This document shows, piece after piece, positions 1-6,097 of a stretch of 6,663 bases of DNA. A program made the position numbers and the translations under genes. Under the pieces are notes generated by a model. That model did no database searches. It worked only from the letters and a program-made list of their open reading frames with translations, and was not told where the DNA came from. The stretch covers positions 1 through 6,663 of the forward strand of contig CAIPFS010000492.1 in NCBI GenBank assembly GCA_903864375.1, read 5' to 3'. This DNA comes from an uncultured Verrucomicrobiota bacterium. GTDB lineage: Bacteria > Verrucomicrobiota > Verrucomicrobiia > Limisphaerales > UBA9464. The first letter of the stretch is position 1. Each line of letters begins with the position of its first letter.

Positions 1-112
1 CGGTCTTCGCGAACTCGAACGGCGTCGGAACGTCGGGTAGTTTCGAGAACCGTTCAAGGGCGCCCTGCAGCAGCAGATTGATCTTGTGTTCGTTGAGCAG
101 GCTGATGTGCAT
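1..112 (-). other. Second coding-like frame at the window edge, different from the upstream ORF
   Basis: From ATG at 112 to the window edge, another minus-strand frame reads 37 sensible residues (MHISLLNEHKINLLLQGALE, then RFSKLPDVPTPFEFAKT). It has mostly G or C at third codon positions and a plausible helical pattern. The frame continuing from the glycosidase-like gene gives SACSTNTRSICCC-like sequence in the same bases. The new frame can be either the start of a separate small gene at this ATG or the continuation of something joined here by a deletion, frameshift or assembly join. I do not recognise the peptide, and 37 residues are too few to assign it. Confidence 0.4.
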
Positions 113-1323
113 CTGAAGAGCGAATAGGCCCCCACCTCCAACCCACGCGCATGGGCGTACTCAACGTCCGACTTGACCCGGGCCATGTAAGCCGGGTCGT
201 CCTTCTCCATCTCCAGTCCGCTGCCAAAGGTGTAGATGATCATTTCAAAACCCACTTCGACGCACTGGTCGACGGCCTGACGGAAGGCCTTCGTCTCGGC
301 GCTGCGGACGTGCATCATGATCGGGTTTTCAGTGGTCCAGGGTGCCAGTGCGCGCGTGGCATGGCGAAGGGTCAGCCCCTGGCGTTCGCGTTCGGTGGAA
401 TCATGGAGAACAAGATAACTTCGGAAGGTGGTGAACGACTCGCCCGGCGCCAGATGTTTTCCCGGTCCGACCGGAGGCTGGACCCGGAGGATGCACGGGG
501 TGTGCAGGGCATAACTCACCTGGGTGGTGAATGCGGGATCCGGCTGCCAGGTGGCCGTCTGATTGCCGGTGACGACGTCCATGCCCTTGAACATGTAATC
601 GCTCAGGACATCGATCGCCGGGGTGCGCCAGGCAATGTTGGGGCGTTCGTCGACGGCCGATTCTGCCTCGACCACGGCCAATTGCTCGGACGTGAATCGG
701 TCGATGACGATTTCCCGTGGACTGCCGTTGCTGACCGTCAGCCATTTTCCGAAAACGGGAAGACCATCATAGAGCTCATGGTGCACGGTCACGAAGAGGT
801 TGCGATTTGGACCTTCGGGTCCACGAAACCGCAGGTCCAGGGACATGCCCGGCGGCGGCCACGGAATGTCTGCGTGATGGCGCTTGCTGGTCCAGGGGAC
901 TGGGGCTTCCGGATTTCCCGTGGACATGCCGATGAAGACGAGGGCCGCCGGATCATTGGTGAGCGACGACGTCCACTCCGGCAGGAGATAGGCACGGTCC
1001 GGTTGCCCTTTAAGTCCTCCCACGGCCAGTTCCCGGCCGTCGATGGTCAATACCGCCTCCGGTTCCACGGCCCGAACAAAGCTGGTCCCGGTACCCAGGT
1101 GGTCCAATCCCACGGTTACGGCGTTGGGGCTGATCCGAAAGGTGCGGCGCACCAGACCGTTCTGAAGAACCACACCGGTTTTGGACGAAGTCACCGTGGC
1201 CGTGTAGCCCGAGGCATCCAGCAACCAGTCGGGCGGAGCGGCATGAAGGACGGTTCCCAGGGACGCAACGAGCAGCGGCCCAAGGCGAGTCACCGGGATT
1301 CTGCGGACAAAAGGGATGCGCAT
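1..1323 (-). CDS. Secreted alpha-galactosidase-like (GH36-like) protein, N-terminal part; runs off the window and family sequence breaks near residue 402
   Basis: The minus-strand frame is open from ATG at 1323 to the window edge with no stop. The N-terminus has a typical Sec signal peptide: basic residues (RIPFVRR), a hydrophobic stretch at about 14-27 and a likely cleavage at LHA-A (residue 28). Residues about 35-330 look like an all-beta domain of the kind that precedes the barrel in GH36-type alpha-galactosidases (LPVFGKWLTVSNGSP at 188-202). From about 333 a (beta/alpha)8 barrel appears to begin, with GFEMIIYTFGSG at 358-369 and YAHARGLEVGAYSL at 389-402. From memory, relatives then continue with more barrel and the catalytic Asp residues. 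Here, after residue 402, the same frame turns into Ser/Arg/Cys-rich low-quality sequence, so the true protein is interrupted or shifted near 118. AAGGGG lies just before the start but is very close to it. The family call is from memory of motifs; substrate is unknown. Confidence 0.62.
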   Translation of the reverse strand, partial: MRIPFVRRIPVTRLGPLLVASLGTVLHAAPPDWLLDASGYTATVTSSKTGVVLQNGLVRRTFRISPNAVTVGLDHLGTGTSFVRAVEPEAVLTIDGRELAVGGLKGQPDRAYLLPEWTSSLTNDPAALVFIGMSTGNPEAPVPWTSKRHHADIPWPPPGMSLDLRFRGPEGPNRNLFVTVHHELYDGLPVFGKWLTVSNGSPREIVIDRFTSEQLAVVEAESAVDERPNIAWRTPAIDVLSDYMFKGMDVVTGNQTATWQPDPAFTTQVSYALHTPCILRVQPPVGPGKHLAPGESFTTFRSYLVLHDSTERERQGLTLRHATRALAPWTTENPIMMHVRSAETKAFRQAVDQCVEVGFEMIIYTFGSGLEMEKDDPAYMARVKSDVEYAHARGLEVGAYSLFRCTSACSTNTRSICCCRAPLNGSRNYPTFRRRSSSRRP

Positions 1324-1400
1324 GCCCCTTACCCGACCACAGGGCCTCGTGGCTATTCACGAAAAATCGGCATCACTTTACCACTCGACATTTCATGAGT

Positions 1401-1413
1401 TCGATGTCATCGA
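1401..1413. promoter_or_regulatory. Small palindrome in the divergent intergenic region
   Basis: TCGATG-T-CATCGA is a perfect 6+1+6 inverted repeat. It lies in the roughly 160-nt space between the divergent starts at 1323 and 1484, where a shared operator could sit. The rest of that space shows no convincing -35/-10 pair and no RNA gene. A 12-base match of this kind is expected about once in a window of this size by chance, so the only support is its position. Confidence 0.15.
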
Positions 1414-1483
1414 CGCCCTGATTCGGAATTTCATTCGCAGGGCGCGGCCCCTTCCGCCCGTCGTCTGGGTTCCAGCTTCTGTC

Positions 1484-1897
1484 ATGCATGACCTTCCCCC
1501 TCCTCCCATGAGTGCACCGGCCTCCGGCGCATCGACCCCGGCCCCGGCGTCCGCCGTGGTTCCTGCTGGAACGGTTCAATGGACGGTCTTGTGCCACCTG
1601 TCCGGGTTGATTGCCTTCAATCTCGTTTTTGGCAACCTCCTGGGACCCTTGGTCATCTGGCTGACGCAGCGGACGGAGTTTCCCGAGGTGGATCGACATG
1701 GAAAGGAAGTCCTCAACTTTCATCTCTCCTGGCTCGCCTACTACTTCATCAGTGTCCCGCTCTGCCTGATCTTCATCGGGATTCCTGTCGTCCTCGCCTT
1801 GTACGTTTCGGGAATCATTCTGAGTTGCGTGGGGGCCTACAAGGCGAGCGAAGGAGAGCTGTTTCGCTATCCGCTGACCATCCGGTTTCTGAAATAG
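1484..1897 (+). CDS. DUF4870 / Tic20-like small integral membrane protein
   Basis: From ATG at 1484 this encodes 137 residues. The first 30 or so are Pro/Ala/Ser-rich and probably form a flexible cytoplasmic tail. The rest matches the DUF4870 pattern: CHLSGLIAFNLVFGNLLGPLVIWL (first membrane segment, about 37-60), a polar loop with PEVDRHGKEVLNFHLSW (67-83), two further hydrophobic segments (about 84-118), and the closing GELFRYPLTIRFLK. Members are 100-150 residues and of unknown function; they are thought to be helical membrane proteins distantly related to Tic20. The frame stays open upstream to an ATG at 1316, but that start would overlap the divergent gene's start and add unlike sequence. 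ATG at 1508 is also possible. No good ribosome binding site precedes any of them. It converges with larC across a 22-nt gap. Confidence 0.85.
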   Translation: MHDLPPPPMSAPASGASTPAPASAVVPAGTVQWTVLCHLSGLIAFNLVFGNLLGPLVIWLTQRTEFPEVDRHGKEVLNFHLSWLAYYFISVPLCLIFIGIPVVLALYVSGIILSCVGAYKASEGELFRYPLTIRFLK

Positions 1898-1919
1898 GAA
1901 ACCGCAAGAACCGCCGTCG

Positions 1920-3251
1920 TCATTCCGGACGGTTTCCGGCAAGGAACGCCCGGGCAGCAGCCCGGGCCGCCTCGTACACCTCCGCGATGGGCGCGCCTGC
2001 CTGGACCGCCTTGTCCCGGCAGATTTCGAATTCCGGTGCGACCTGGACCACTTCGTCACCCAACCGCCCGATCTTGACCTTCACCTCTCCCACGGGCGTC
2101 TTCACGGTGATCCAGTCCCGATGCAGCTTCCGGCGCTCAAGCACCGATCGACGGACACCAAAGGCGCTGGTGTGCCGGAGCAACCGCTCCGTGAAACGGT
2201 CGGCATCCTCCGGGACACACAGGAGGGTCAGTAACGTGCCCGGACGGTTTTTCTTCATCTGGACCGGGGTGTGAAAGACATCGAGGGCGCCCGCCTTGAG
2301 TGTCGATTCGACGAAATGCCCCAGGACTTCTCCCGTGACGTCATCCAGGTTGGTTTCGAGAATAACGACGGTGTCCCGTTCCCAGCCCGGTTCATCCGCA
2401 AGGGCGTCCACGGCGTCTGCCAGGATGGCCCGGACCACATTGGGTCGGGTTCGATTTTCGCGGGTGCCGAGGCCGTAGCCGGTCTTGCGGGCAATGAGGC
2501 CGCGCATGGGACCGAAGGATTCGGCAAATTCAGCCAGAAGGGCCGCCCCGGTCGGAGTCACGAGTTCTTGGGGTTCCTCGCATTGGGTGATCCCAATGCC
2601 GCGGGCACCCAGGATTTCCAGGGTGGCCGGGGTTGGAACAGGAAACCGCCCATGAGCGCAGTTCACCCAGCCCGTTCCTTCCACCACCGCCGAAGCCAGC
2701 ACCCTGGGACGTCCAAGCGCTTCGAGACAGAGGCAGGCACCGACAATGTCGATGATGGAATCGACGGCCCCGACCTCATGGAAATGCACCTTCTCGGGCG
2801 GAAGTCCATGAACCTTGCCCTCCGCCACCGCCACGCGATGAAACACGGCAATCGATCGCTCCTTCACCCAGGGTGAAAGGTCACTGGCTTCGATCAGGGA
2901 ACGGATGCTTCTGAAATCCCTCTGGGGTCCGTGTCCGGAGGCATGGACATGGGTGTGGTCTGGTCCGGCGCCATGGGAGTGAGTGTGGGCGTGGCCCTCT
3001 TCGTGGGAAGGATCGTGCCCGGCTCCCCCTGAAATCTCGTGGCAGCTCCCGTCCGCCGTCAGGTGAACATCAAATTTGACGCCTTCGATGCCGGATTTGT
3101 GCCGACGGGAGATATGAAGGTGATATCCGTCGAGGTTCAGCCGCTGGAGCCCCCGCTCCAACGTCGTCCCCGGGACCCCCAGGTCCAGAAGGGCTCCGAT
3201 GAGCATGTCGCCACTGATGCCGCTGAACAGGTCGAGATAGAGGGTTTGCAT
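1920..3251 (-). CDS. larC: LarC: nickel insertion protein of nickel-pincer nucleotide cofactor synthesis (single-ORF form)
   Basis: LarC is the CTP-dependent cyclometallase that inserts nickel into pyridinium-3,5-bisthiocarboxylic acid mononucleotide, giving the cofactor of lactate racemase LarA and related enzymes. The 443 residues show the family in order: MQTLYLDLFSGISGDMLIGA at the N-terminus, a His-rich insert at about 71-108 (HEEGHAHTHSHG, DHTHVHASGHG) that probably holds nickel, KVHFHEVGAVDSIIDIVG at 154-171, ELVTPTGAALLAEF at 229-242, then the LarC2 part with ILETNLDDVTGEVLGH at 297-312 and DVFHTPVQMKKNRPGTLL at 324-341. In Lactobacillus plantarum LarC is made from two ORFs by programmed frameshift; here it is one uninterrupted ORF. 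It lies 35 nt downstream of an isomerase gene in the same direction. No larA, larB or larE is in the window. The start is the usual family start, with only GGAAA as a weak upstream purine run. Confidence 0.95.
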   Translation of the reverse strand: MQTLYLDLFSGISGDMLIGALLDLGVPGTTLERGLQRLNLDGYHLHISRRHKSGIEGVKFDVHLTADGSCHEISGGAGHDPSHEEGHAHTHSHGAGPDHTHVHASGHGPQRDFRSIRSLIEASDLSPWVKERSIAVFHRVAVAEGKVHGLPPEKVHFHEVGAVDSIIDIVGACLCLEALGRPRVLASAVVEGTGWVNCAHGRFPVPTPATLEILGARGIGITQCEEPQELVTPTGAALLAEFAESFGPMRGLIARKTGYGLGTRENRTRPNVVRAILADAVDALADEPGWERDTVVILETNLDDVTGEVLGHFVESTLKAGALDVFHTPVQMKKNRPGTLLTLLCVPEDADRFTERLLRHTSAFGVRRSVLERRKLHRDWITVKTPVGEVKVKIGRLGDEVVQVAPEFEICRDKAVQAGAPIAEVYEAARAAARAFLAGNRPE

Positions 3252-3254
3252 GGT

Positions 3255-3268
3255 TTCCGACGTCGGAA
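3255..3268 (-). promoter_or_regulatory. Perfect 14-nt palindrome just upstream of larC, overlapping an alternative hairpin
   Basis: TTCCGACGTCGGAA is a perfect palindrome ending 3 nt before the larC ATG, inside the 35-nt gap after the isomerase stop. It contains GGAAA, the only purine-rich candidate ribosome binding site. On the mRNA strand its left half, CCGAC, can instead pair with the upstream GTCGG (GTCGG-CCCTT-CCGAC, 3262-3276), so two hairpins exclude each other. It may be a translational control element for larC, a dimeric-regulator site, or chance: about 0.4 such 14-mers are expected in a window this long. No ligand or regulator is indicated. Confidence 0.3.
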
Positions 3269-3286
3269 GGGCCGACAGCGATTCTG

Positions 3287-4177
3287 CTATCCAACAGGGA
3301 GCGCTCCCACCGACTGCATCAATCTTTCGAGCCGTTGGCCGTACTCGATGAAGTTCAGACGAAGGGCATCATCCGAGGCGGCGCTTTCGGGGCCGTGGAA
3401 GACGGCGACCAGGTGCGGCTCAATACTGACACCTCCCGAATATCCCCGATGGGCTGCGTCCGCGAGAATCCGGGCAACGGCACCGTCCCCCTCACCCGGC
3501 CAGGTGTAATCCGCATCGTTCCTCGCCGGATTCCACCGGGCATCTTTGACGTGGATGTGGAGGACGCGGTCGCGGACGGCCATCCAGAATTCCCAAGGGT
3601 CCTGCTGCGGCCACGGTTTTGGTCGCGAGCGGTCCGCATTGAATACGGGATTGGCCGTGTCAAAGACCCAGGCGAGGTCGGGGATGGCGTCGAGAAGCTG
3701 AACCGCATGGCGCGGACTCATCCCGCCGTGGTTCATGCAGTTTTCGTGAACCACCTGAAGGCCTTCCGACTGAAACCGCCGGGTCACTTCGGCCACCCGA
3801 CGGATGACGTCGACGGGAAGATCCACGGTATCCTCGTCGGGCTTGAAACTCATAATGCGAATCAGCCGGGTTCCCAGCCGGTGCATTCGGGGAATCGACC
3901 GTTCCACCTCGGACCAGGTGATTTCCCACGGGTCGGAAAGACGCTTGGACCAGTTCATGATCGTCGAACCAAGGCCGATGACCTGAATTTCCGACTGCTT
4001 CAGCCGCTCCACGACCTGATCAAAGGCGGCCGGGGAAAGGTCATGGAGGTTGGCCCTGGGATGACCGGGAACGAGCACGTTGCGCAGCTCCAGATAACGC
4101 CAGCCAAGGGCTTTAACGGCGGAAATCTGGGAATCGAGCGCCTGGCCGGCTTCGTCGCCTATGCCGCAAAGTTTCAT
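3287..4177 (-). CDS. Sugar phosphate isomerase/epimerase family protein (xylose isomerase-like TIM barrel)
   Basis: The 296 residues match the AP-endonuclease-2/xylose-isomerase-like TIM-barrel superfamily in length and pattern. The N-terminal strand has GIGDEAGQALDSQISAVKALGWRYLELR (5-32). The expected divalent-metal ligands appear in order: E145 in VVHENCMNHGG, D173 in WVFDTANP, H207 or H209 in HIHVKDA (with K211-D212), and E253 in VSIEPHL. No signal peptide is visible, so it is cytosolic. Such proteins isomerise or epimerise sugars, ketoses, inositols or hydroxypyruvate; sequence alone does not give the substrate. It is followed after 35 nt by larC, which suggests one transcript and a possible link to hydroxy-acid or sugar-acid epimerisation. 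A strong terminator sits 36 nt upstream of its ATG. No Shine-Dalgarno sequence precedes the start, and the first residues MKLCGIGDEAG fit the family start well. Confidence 0.88.
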   Translation of the reverse strand: MKLCGIGDEAGQALDSQISAVKALGWRYLELRNVLVPGHPRANLHDLSPAAFDQVVERLKQSEIQVIGLGSTIMNWSKRLSDPWEITWSEVERSIPRMHRLGTRLIRIMSFKPDEDTVDLPVDVIRRVAEVTRRFQSEGLQVVHENCMNHGGMSPRHAVQLLDAIPDLAWVFDTANPVFNADRSRPKPWPQQDPWEFWMAVRDRVLHIHVKDARWNPARNDADYTWPGEGDGAVARILADAAHRGYSGGVSIEPHLVAVFHGPESAASDDALRLNFIEYGQRLERLMQSVGALPVG

Positions 4178-4213
4178 GAGGGGAAGATCGGGAGGGCCGG
4201 ACTGGGTACTGCC

Positions 4214-4246
4214 AAAACCAAACGCCGCCCCCTTTTCGGAGCGGCG
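4214..4246 (-). terminator. Rho-independent terminator after the basic mini-protein gene
   Basis: On the minus strand, CGCCGCTCC pairs with GGGGCGGCG as a 9-bp stem with one G-U pair and a six-base loop around GAAAA. It is followed at once by TTTGGTTTT. It lies 49 nt past the mini-gene stop and reads correctly only on the minus strand; in the other direction the stem has no T-tract. The isomerase start follows 36 nt after the T-tract, so the hairpin either ends a monocistronic mini-gene message or acts as an attenuator in front of the isomerase-larC pair. Confidence 0.8.
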
Positions 4247-4295
4247 CTGGTCGTGACCGGCATCAGGATGGCACCAGCGGAATTACCGCGGGAAC

Positions 4296-4400
4296 TCAGG
4301 CCTTACGGGTCGGTTTTACCGCGTGATCGCGCTCCTTCTTACGTTTCAGGTAGCTGATTCGGCGGCGGCGTTTTTCGATTTTGTTGGATTGTCTGCCCAT
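4296..4400 (-). CDS. 34-residue, very basic conserved-looking mini-protein (possible ribosome- or RNA-binding protein)
   Basis: A short minus-strand ORF reads MGRQSNKIEKRRRRISYLKR, then KKERDHAVKPTRKA, and stops at TGA. Fifteen of 34 residues are Arg or Lys against three acidic ones, with no hydrophobic segment, as in tiny ribosomal proteins or RNA-binding peptides. The first 23 residues could form one amphipathic helix. It has its own strong intrinsic terminator 49 nt downstream, which supports a real transcription unit. I recall similar 'MGRQ.NK...KRRRR..YLKRKK' small proteins from Verrucomicrobia, unnamed, but cannot verify this here. Its start is 21 nt from the divergent lipoprotein start at 4422. 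No Shine-Dalgarno sequence precedes it. Function is unknown; a ribosome-associated role is a guess from composition. Confidence 0.75.
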   Translation of the reverse strand: MGRQSNKIEKRRRRISYLKRKKERDHAVKPTRKA

Positions 4401-4421
4401 AGTCGTCTTTGGTTTGAGCGA

Positions 4422-5081
4422 ATGGTGCCCAATTCATGGTCTATACTGCCGCCGCGCAACGGCAGGTTCAATCCCTTTTTCCTGGCGCTGGGGGTCGCTG
4501 CCTTATGGGTCACGGGTTGTGAGACCACACCCAAGGACAAAAAACAGAGTGCCGACAAGGATACGGTCGCCACTCTCCGCCTTCACGTCGAGGTCGATGA
4601 CCGGGCCACTTCGGCCCGAACCATCTCCCTCGTCCGGAGTTCTCCGGTGGAGATTAAAGTCGAAAGCGACGCGGTTATTGATGAACGTGATGTCAAATCG
4701 GCACGGATCATCGAAGCCAATGGCAGTTTCCTGATCGGGGTGGAATTCAACATGCACGGACGACTGGTGCTGGAGATGGCCAGCGTCGCCCACTTGAACC
4801 GTCGTCTGGCGATTCAGTCCACCTGGTCCACCGGCAAAGAAACCCCTGCGTCACGATGGCTGGCAGCACCCCAGATGACCCAGGCGTTGCGGGATGGGAG
4901 CATTGCCTTCACCCCGGATGCCTCCCGTGAGGAAGCTCGGCAAATCGTCCTCGGCCTGAATCACATTGCCGTGAAGTTGAAAAATCAGCCGAAACCGGGC
5001 AAGGAAGATGAAGACAAGGACCGGCTGAAGAGTCCTGACAAGGCGGAGGACGCCATCAAGGCCTTTCAGGAGCCCCGCTGA
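4422..5081 (+). CDS. Lipoprotein with a SecD P1-head-like domain
   Basis: From ATG at 4422 this gives 219 residues. The hydrophobic run FFLALGVAALWVTGC ends in a lipobox (V-T-G-C33), so it is probably a lipid-anchored envelope protein. Residues about 50-188 resemble the periplasmic P1-head region of SecD. They have a strand then 'VIDERDVKSARI' (85-96), a strand/strand pair GSFLIGVEFNMHGRLVLEMAS with the G-x-L turn (101-121), NRRLAIQSTW (126-135), APQMTQALRDGSIAFT (149-164) and SREEARQIVLGLNHIAVKLK (168-187). The C-terminal 30 residues are charged (KEDEDKDRLKS). It has none of SecD's membrane helices, so it is a stand-alone soluble version. A longer start at 4323 is open but would lie antisense to the 34-residue gene and put non-signal sequence first. 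The next gene starts 8 nt downstream, so the two are likely co-transcribed. The fold match is from memory; the role is unknown. Confidence 0.8.
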   Translation: MVPNSWSILPPRNGRFNPFFLALGVAALWVTGCETTPKDKKQSADKDTVATLRLHVEVDDRATSARTISLVRSSPVEIKVESDAVIDERDVKSARIIEANGSFLIGVEFNMHGRLVLEMASVAHLNRRLAIQSTWSTGKETPASRWLAAPQMTQALRDGSIAFTPDASREEARQIVLGLNHIAVKLKNQPKPGKEDEDKDRLKSPDKAEDAIKAFQEPR

Positions 5082-5089
5082 ATCAACCG

Positions 5090-6097
5090 ATGAATTCTTG
5101 GATAGCGGCAGGCTTGGGCCTGTCCCTGCTGGAGGCGGCCGTCGCAGGACAGCCGCTTCGATTACCCACCGCCAACCAGGCCCTGTTTCAGCCGGGCGGG
5201 GAGGAACATTTTTTCACCCCGACCTCTGGTAAATCGTGGACCAGCGGACAATTCGGGTGTGTCCGATCGGATGGCCACCAATTCCATGAAGGCATTGACA
5301 TCCAGTGCCTGAGCCACGATCGACGTGGCGAGCCAACCGATCCCATTCAGGCCAGTGCGGACGGGGTGGTGGCCTACATCAGCCGACACCCGGGATTGTC
5401 AAACTATGGCAATTACCTGGTGCTCCGGCATCAGGTGGAAGGCCTTGAAATCTACACGCTGTACGCCCATTTAAGCGCCATCCGGCAGGACTTGAAGCTG
5501 GGAGACACCGTTCGTGGCGGAGAAACGGTCGCCACCATGGGCCGGACCTCAAACACCCGGCAGCGGATTACCAAAGACCGGGCCCACGTCCATTTTGAAA
5601 TCGACCTGGTGGCGAGTGATCGGTTTGCCGCCTGGTACGCACAGCATGAACCGGGTCAGAAGAATGACCACGGAAACTTCCACGGGCACAACCTCATGGG
5701 AGTGGACCCGGCAGCCCTCCTTCGCGAGGAGGTCCGGCTGAAAGGGGGCTTCAGCCTCATTCGATTTCTTCAGTCACAACCGGAAATGTGCCGGGTGACC
5801 GTCCGGGCCAAATCGTTCCCGTGGATCAAACGGTACGCCGCCTTGATCCAGCCGAATCCGGTGGCTTCACGCGAAGGGATCGCGGGCTACGAACTTTCCC
5901 TGACGTTTAACGGGATTCCAGCGCGAGTCATCCCACGGGCGGCTTCAGAACTCAAATCGCCTGGAAAATTTGCATTGCTCTCAGTCAACACTGGAGTCCA
6001 CGACGCTTCTCCCTGCGCCGGACTGGTGCGCCAGCGCGATGGACGCTGGTCGCTCACACCTCACGGACTGGAACTGCTCGATCTCCTGACCTACTAG
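5090..6097 (+). CDS. Secreted M23 (LytM-type) metallopeptidase with an extra C-terminal domain
   Basis: The 335-residue product starts with a short signal peptide (MNSWIAAGLGLSLLEAAVAG, cleavage likely after AVA or VAG). The peptidase domain spans about 50-210 and keeps the M23 zinc and catalytic residues: H66 and D70 in HEGID, H127 in YAHLS, and H166 and H168 in AHVHFEID. The usual beta-strand pattern is present too (ADGVVAYISRH, NYGNYLVLRH, LKLGDTVRGGETVATMG). M23 enzymes cut peptidoglycan peptide bridges in the periplasm; with all ligands present, activity is likely. The 125 residues after 210 include FSLIRFLQSQP and ARVIPRAASELKS and match nothing I recognise. Start choice: 8 nt after the lipoprotein stop, with no clear Shine-Dalgarno sequence, so translation may be coupled. 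The stop overlaps the efp stop tail to tail. Confidence 0.9.
   Translation: MNSWIAAGLGLSLLEAAVAGQPLRLPTANQALFQPGGEEHFFTPTSGKSWTSGQFGCVRSDGHQFHEGIDIQCLSHDRRGEPTDPIQASADGVVAYISRHPGLSNYGNYLVLRHQVEGLEIYTLYAHLSAIRQDLKLGDTVRGGETVATMGRTSNTRQRITKDRAHVHFEIDLVASDRFAAWYAQHEPGQKNDHGNFHGHNLMGVDPAALLREEVRLKGGFSLIRFLQSQPEMCRVTVRAKSFPWIKRYAALIQPNPVASREGIAGYELSLTFNGIPARVIPRAASELKSPGKFALLSVNTGVHDASPCAGLVRQRDGRWSLTPHGLELLDLLTY

Noticed and set aside
151..1398. 415-codon plus-strand ORF antisense to the glycosidase-like gene
   Set aside because: Its protein is low-complexity Gly/Arg/His-rich sequence with no domain pattern, while the minus strand gives a signal peptide and family motifs through to residue 402. 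It is an antisense artefact of high GC codon bias.
1909..1934. Possible bidirectional terminator between the DUF4870 gene and larC
   Set aside because: Only a 5-bp stem (CCGTC/GACGG) with a 9-nt loop, partly inside the larC 3' end, followed by just three Ts. Too weak to call.
1373..2059. 228-codon minus-strand ORF across the DUF4870 gene and the larC 3' end
   Set aside because: It is Arg/Gly/Asp-rich without hydrophobic structure and overlaps two well-supported genes.
2945..3040. Short repeats in the larC His-rich region as a possible tandem repeat or CRISPR-like element
   Set aside because: The CAC/CAT codon repetition is explained by the His-rich nickel-binding insert common in LarC proteins.
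3335..4357. 340-codon plus-strand ORF antisense to the isomerase
   Set aside because: The minus strand carries a complete metal-binding TIM barrel with ordered ligands. The plus-strand translation has no recognisable pattern and also runs through the terminator and the mini-gene.
4323..4421. Longer lipoprotein N-terminus starting at 4323
   Set aside because: It would place 33 residues before the signal peptide, lie antisense to the supported 34-residue gene, and move the lipobox to residue 66, too far from the N-terminus.
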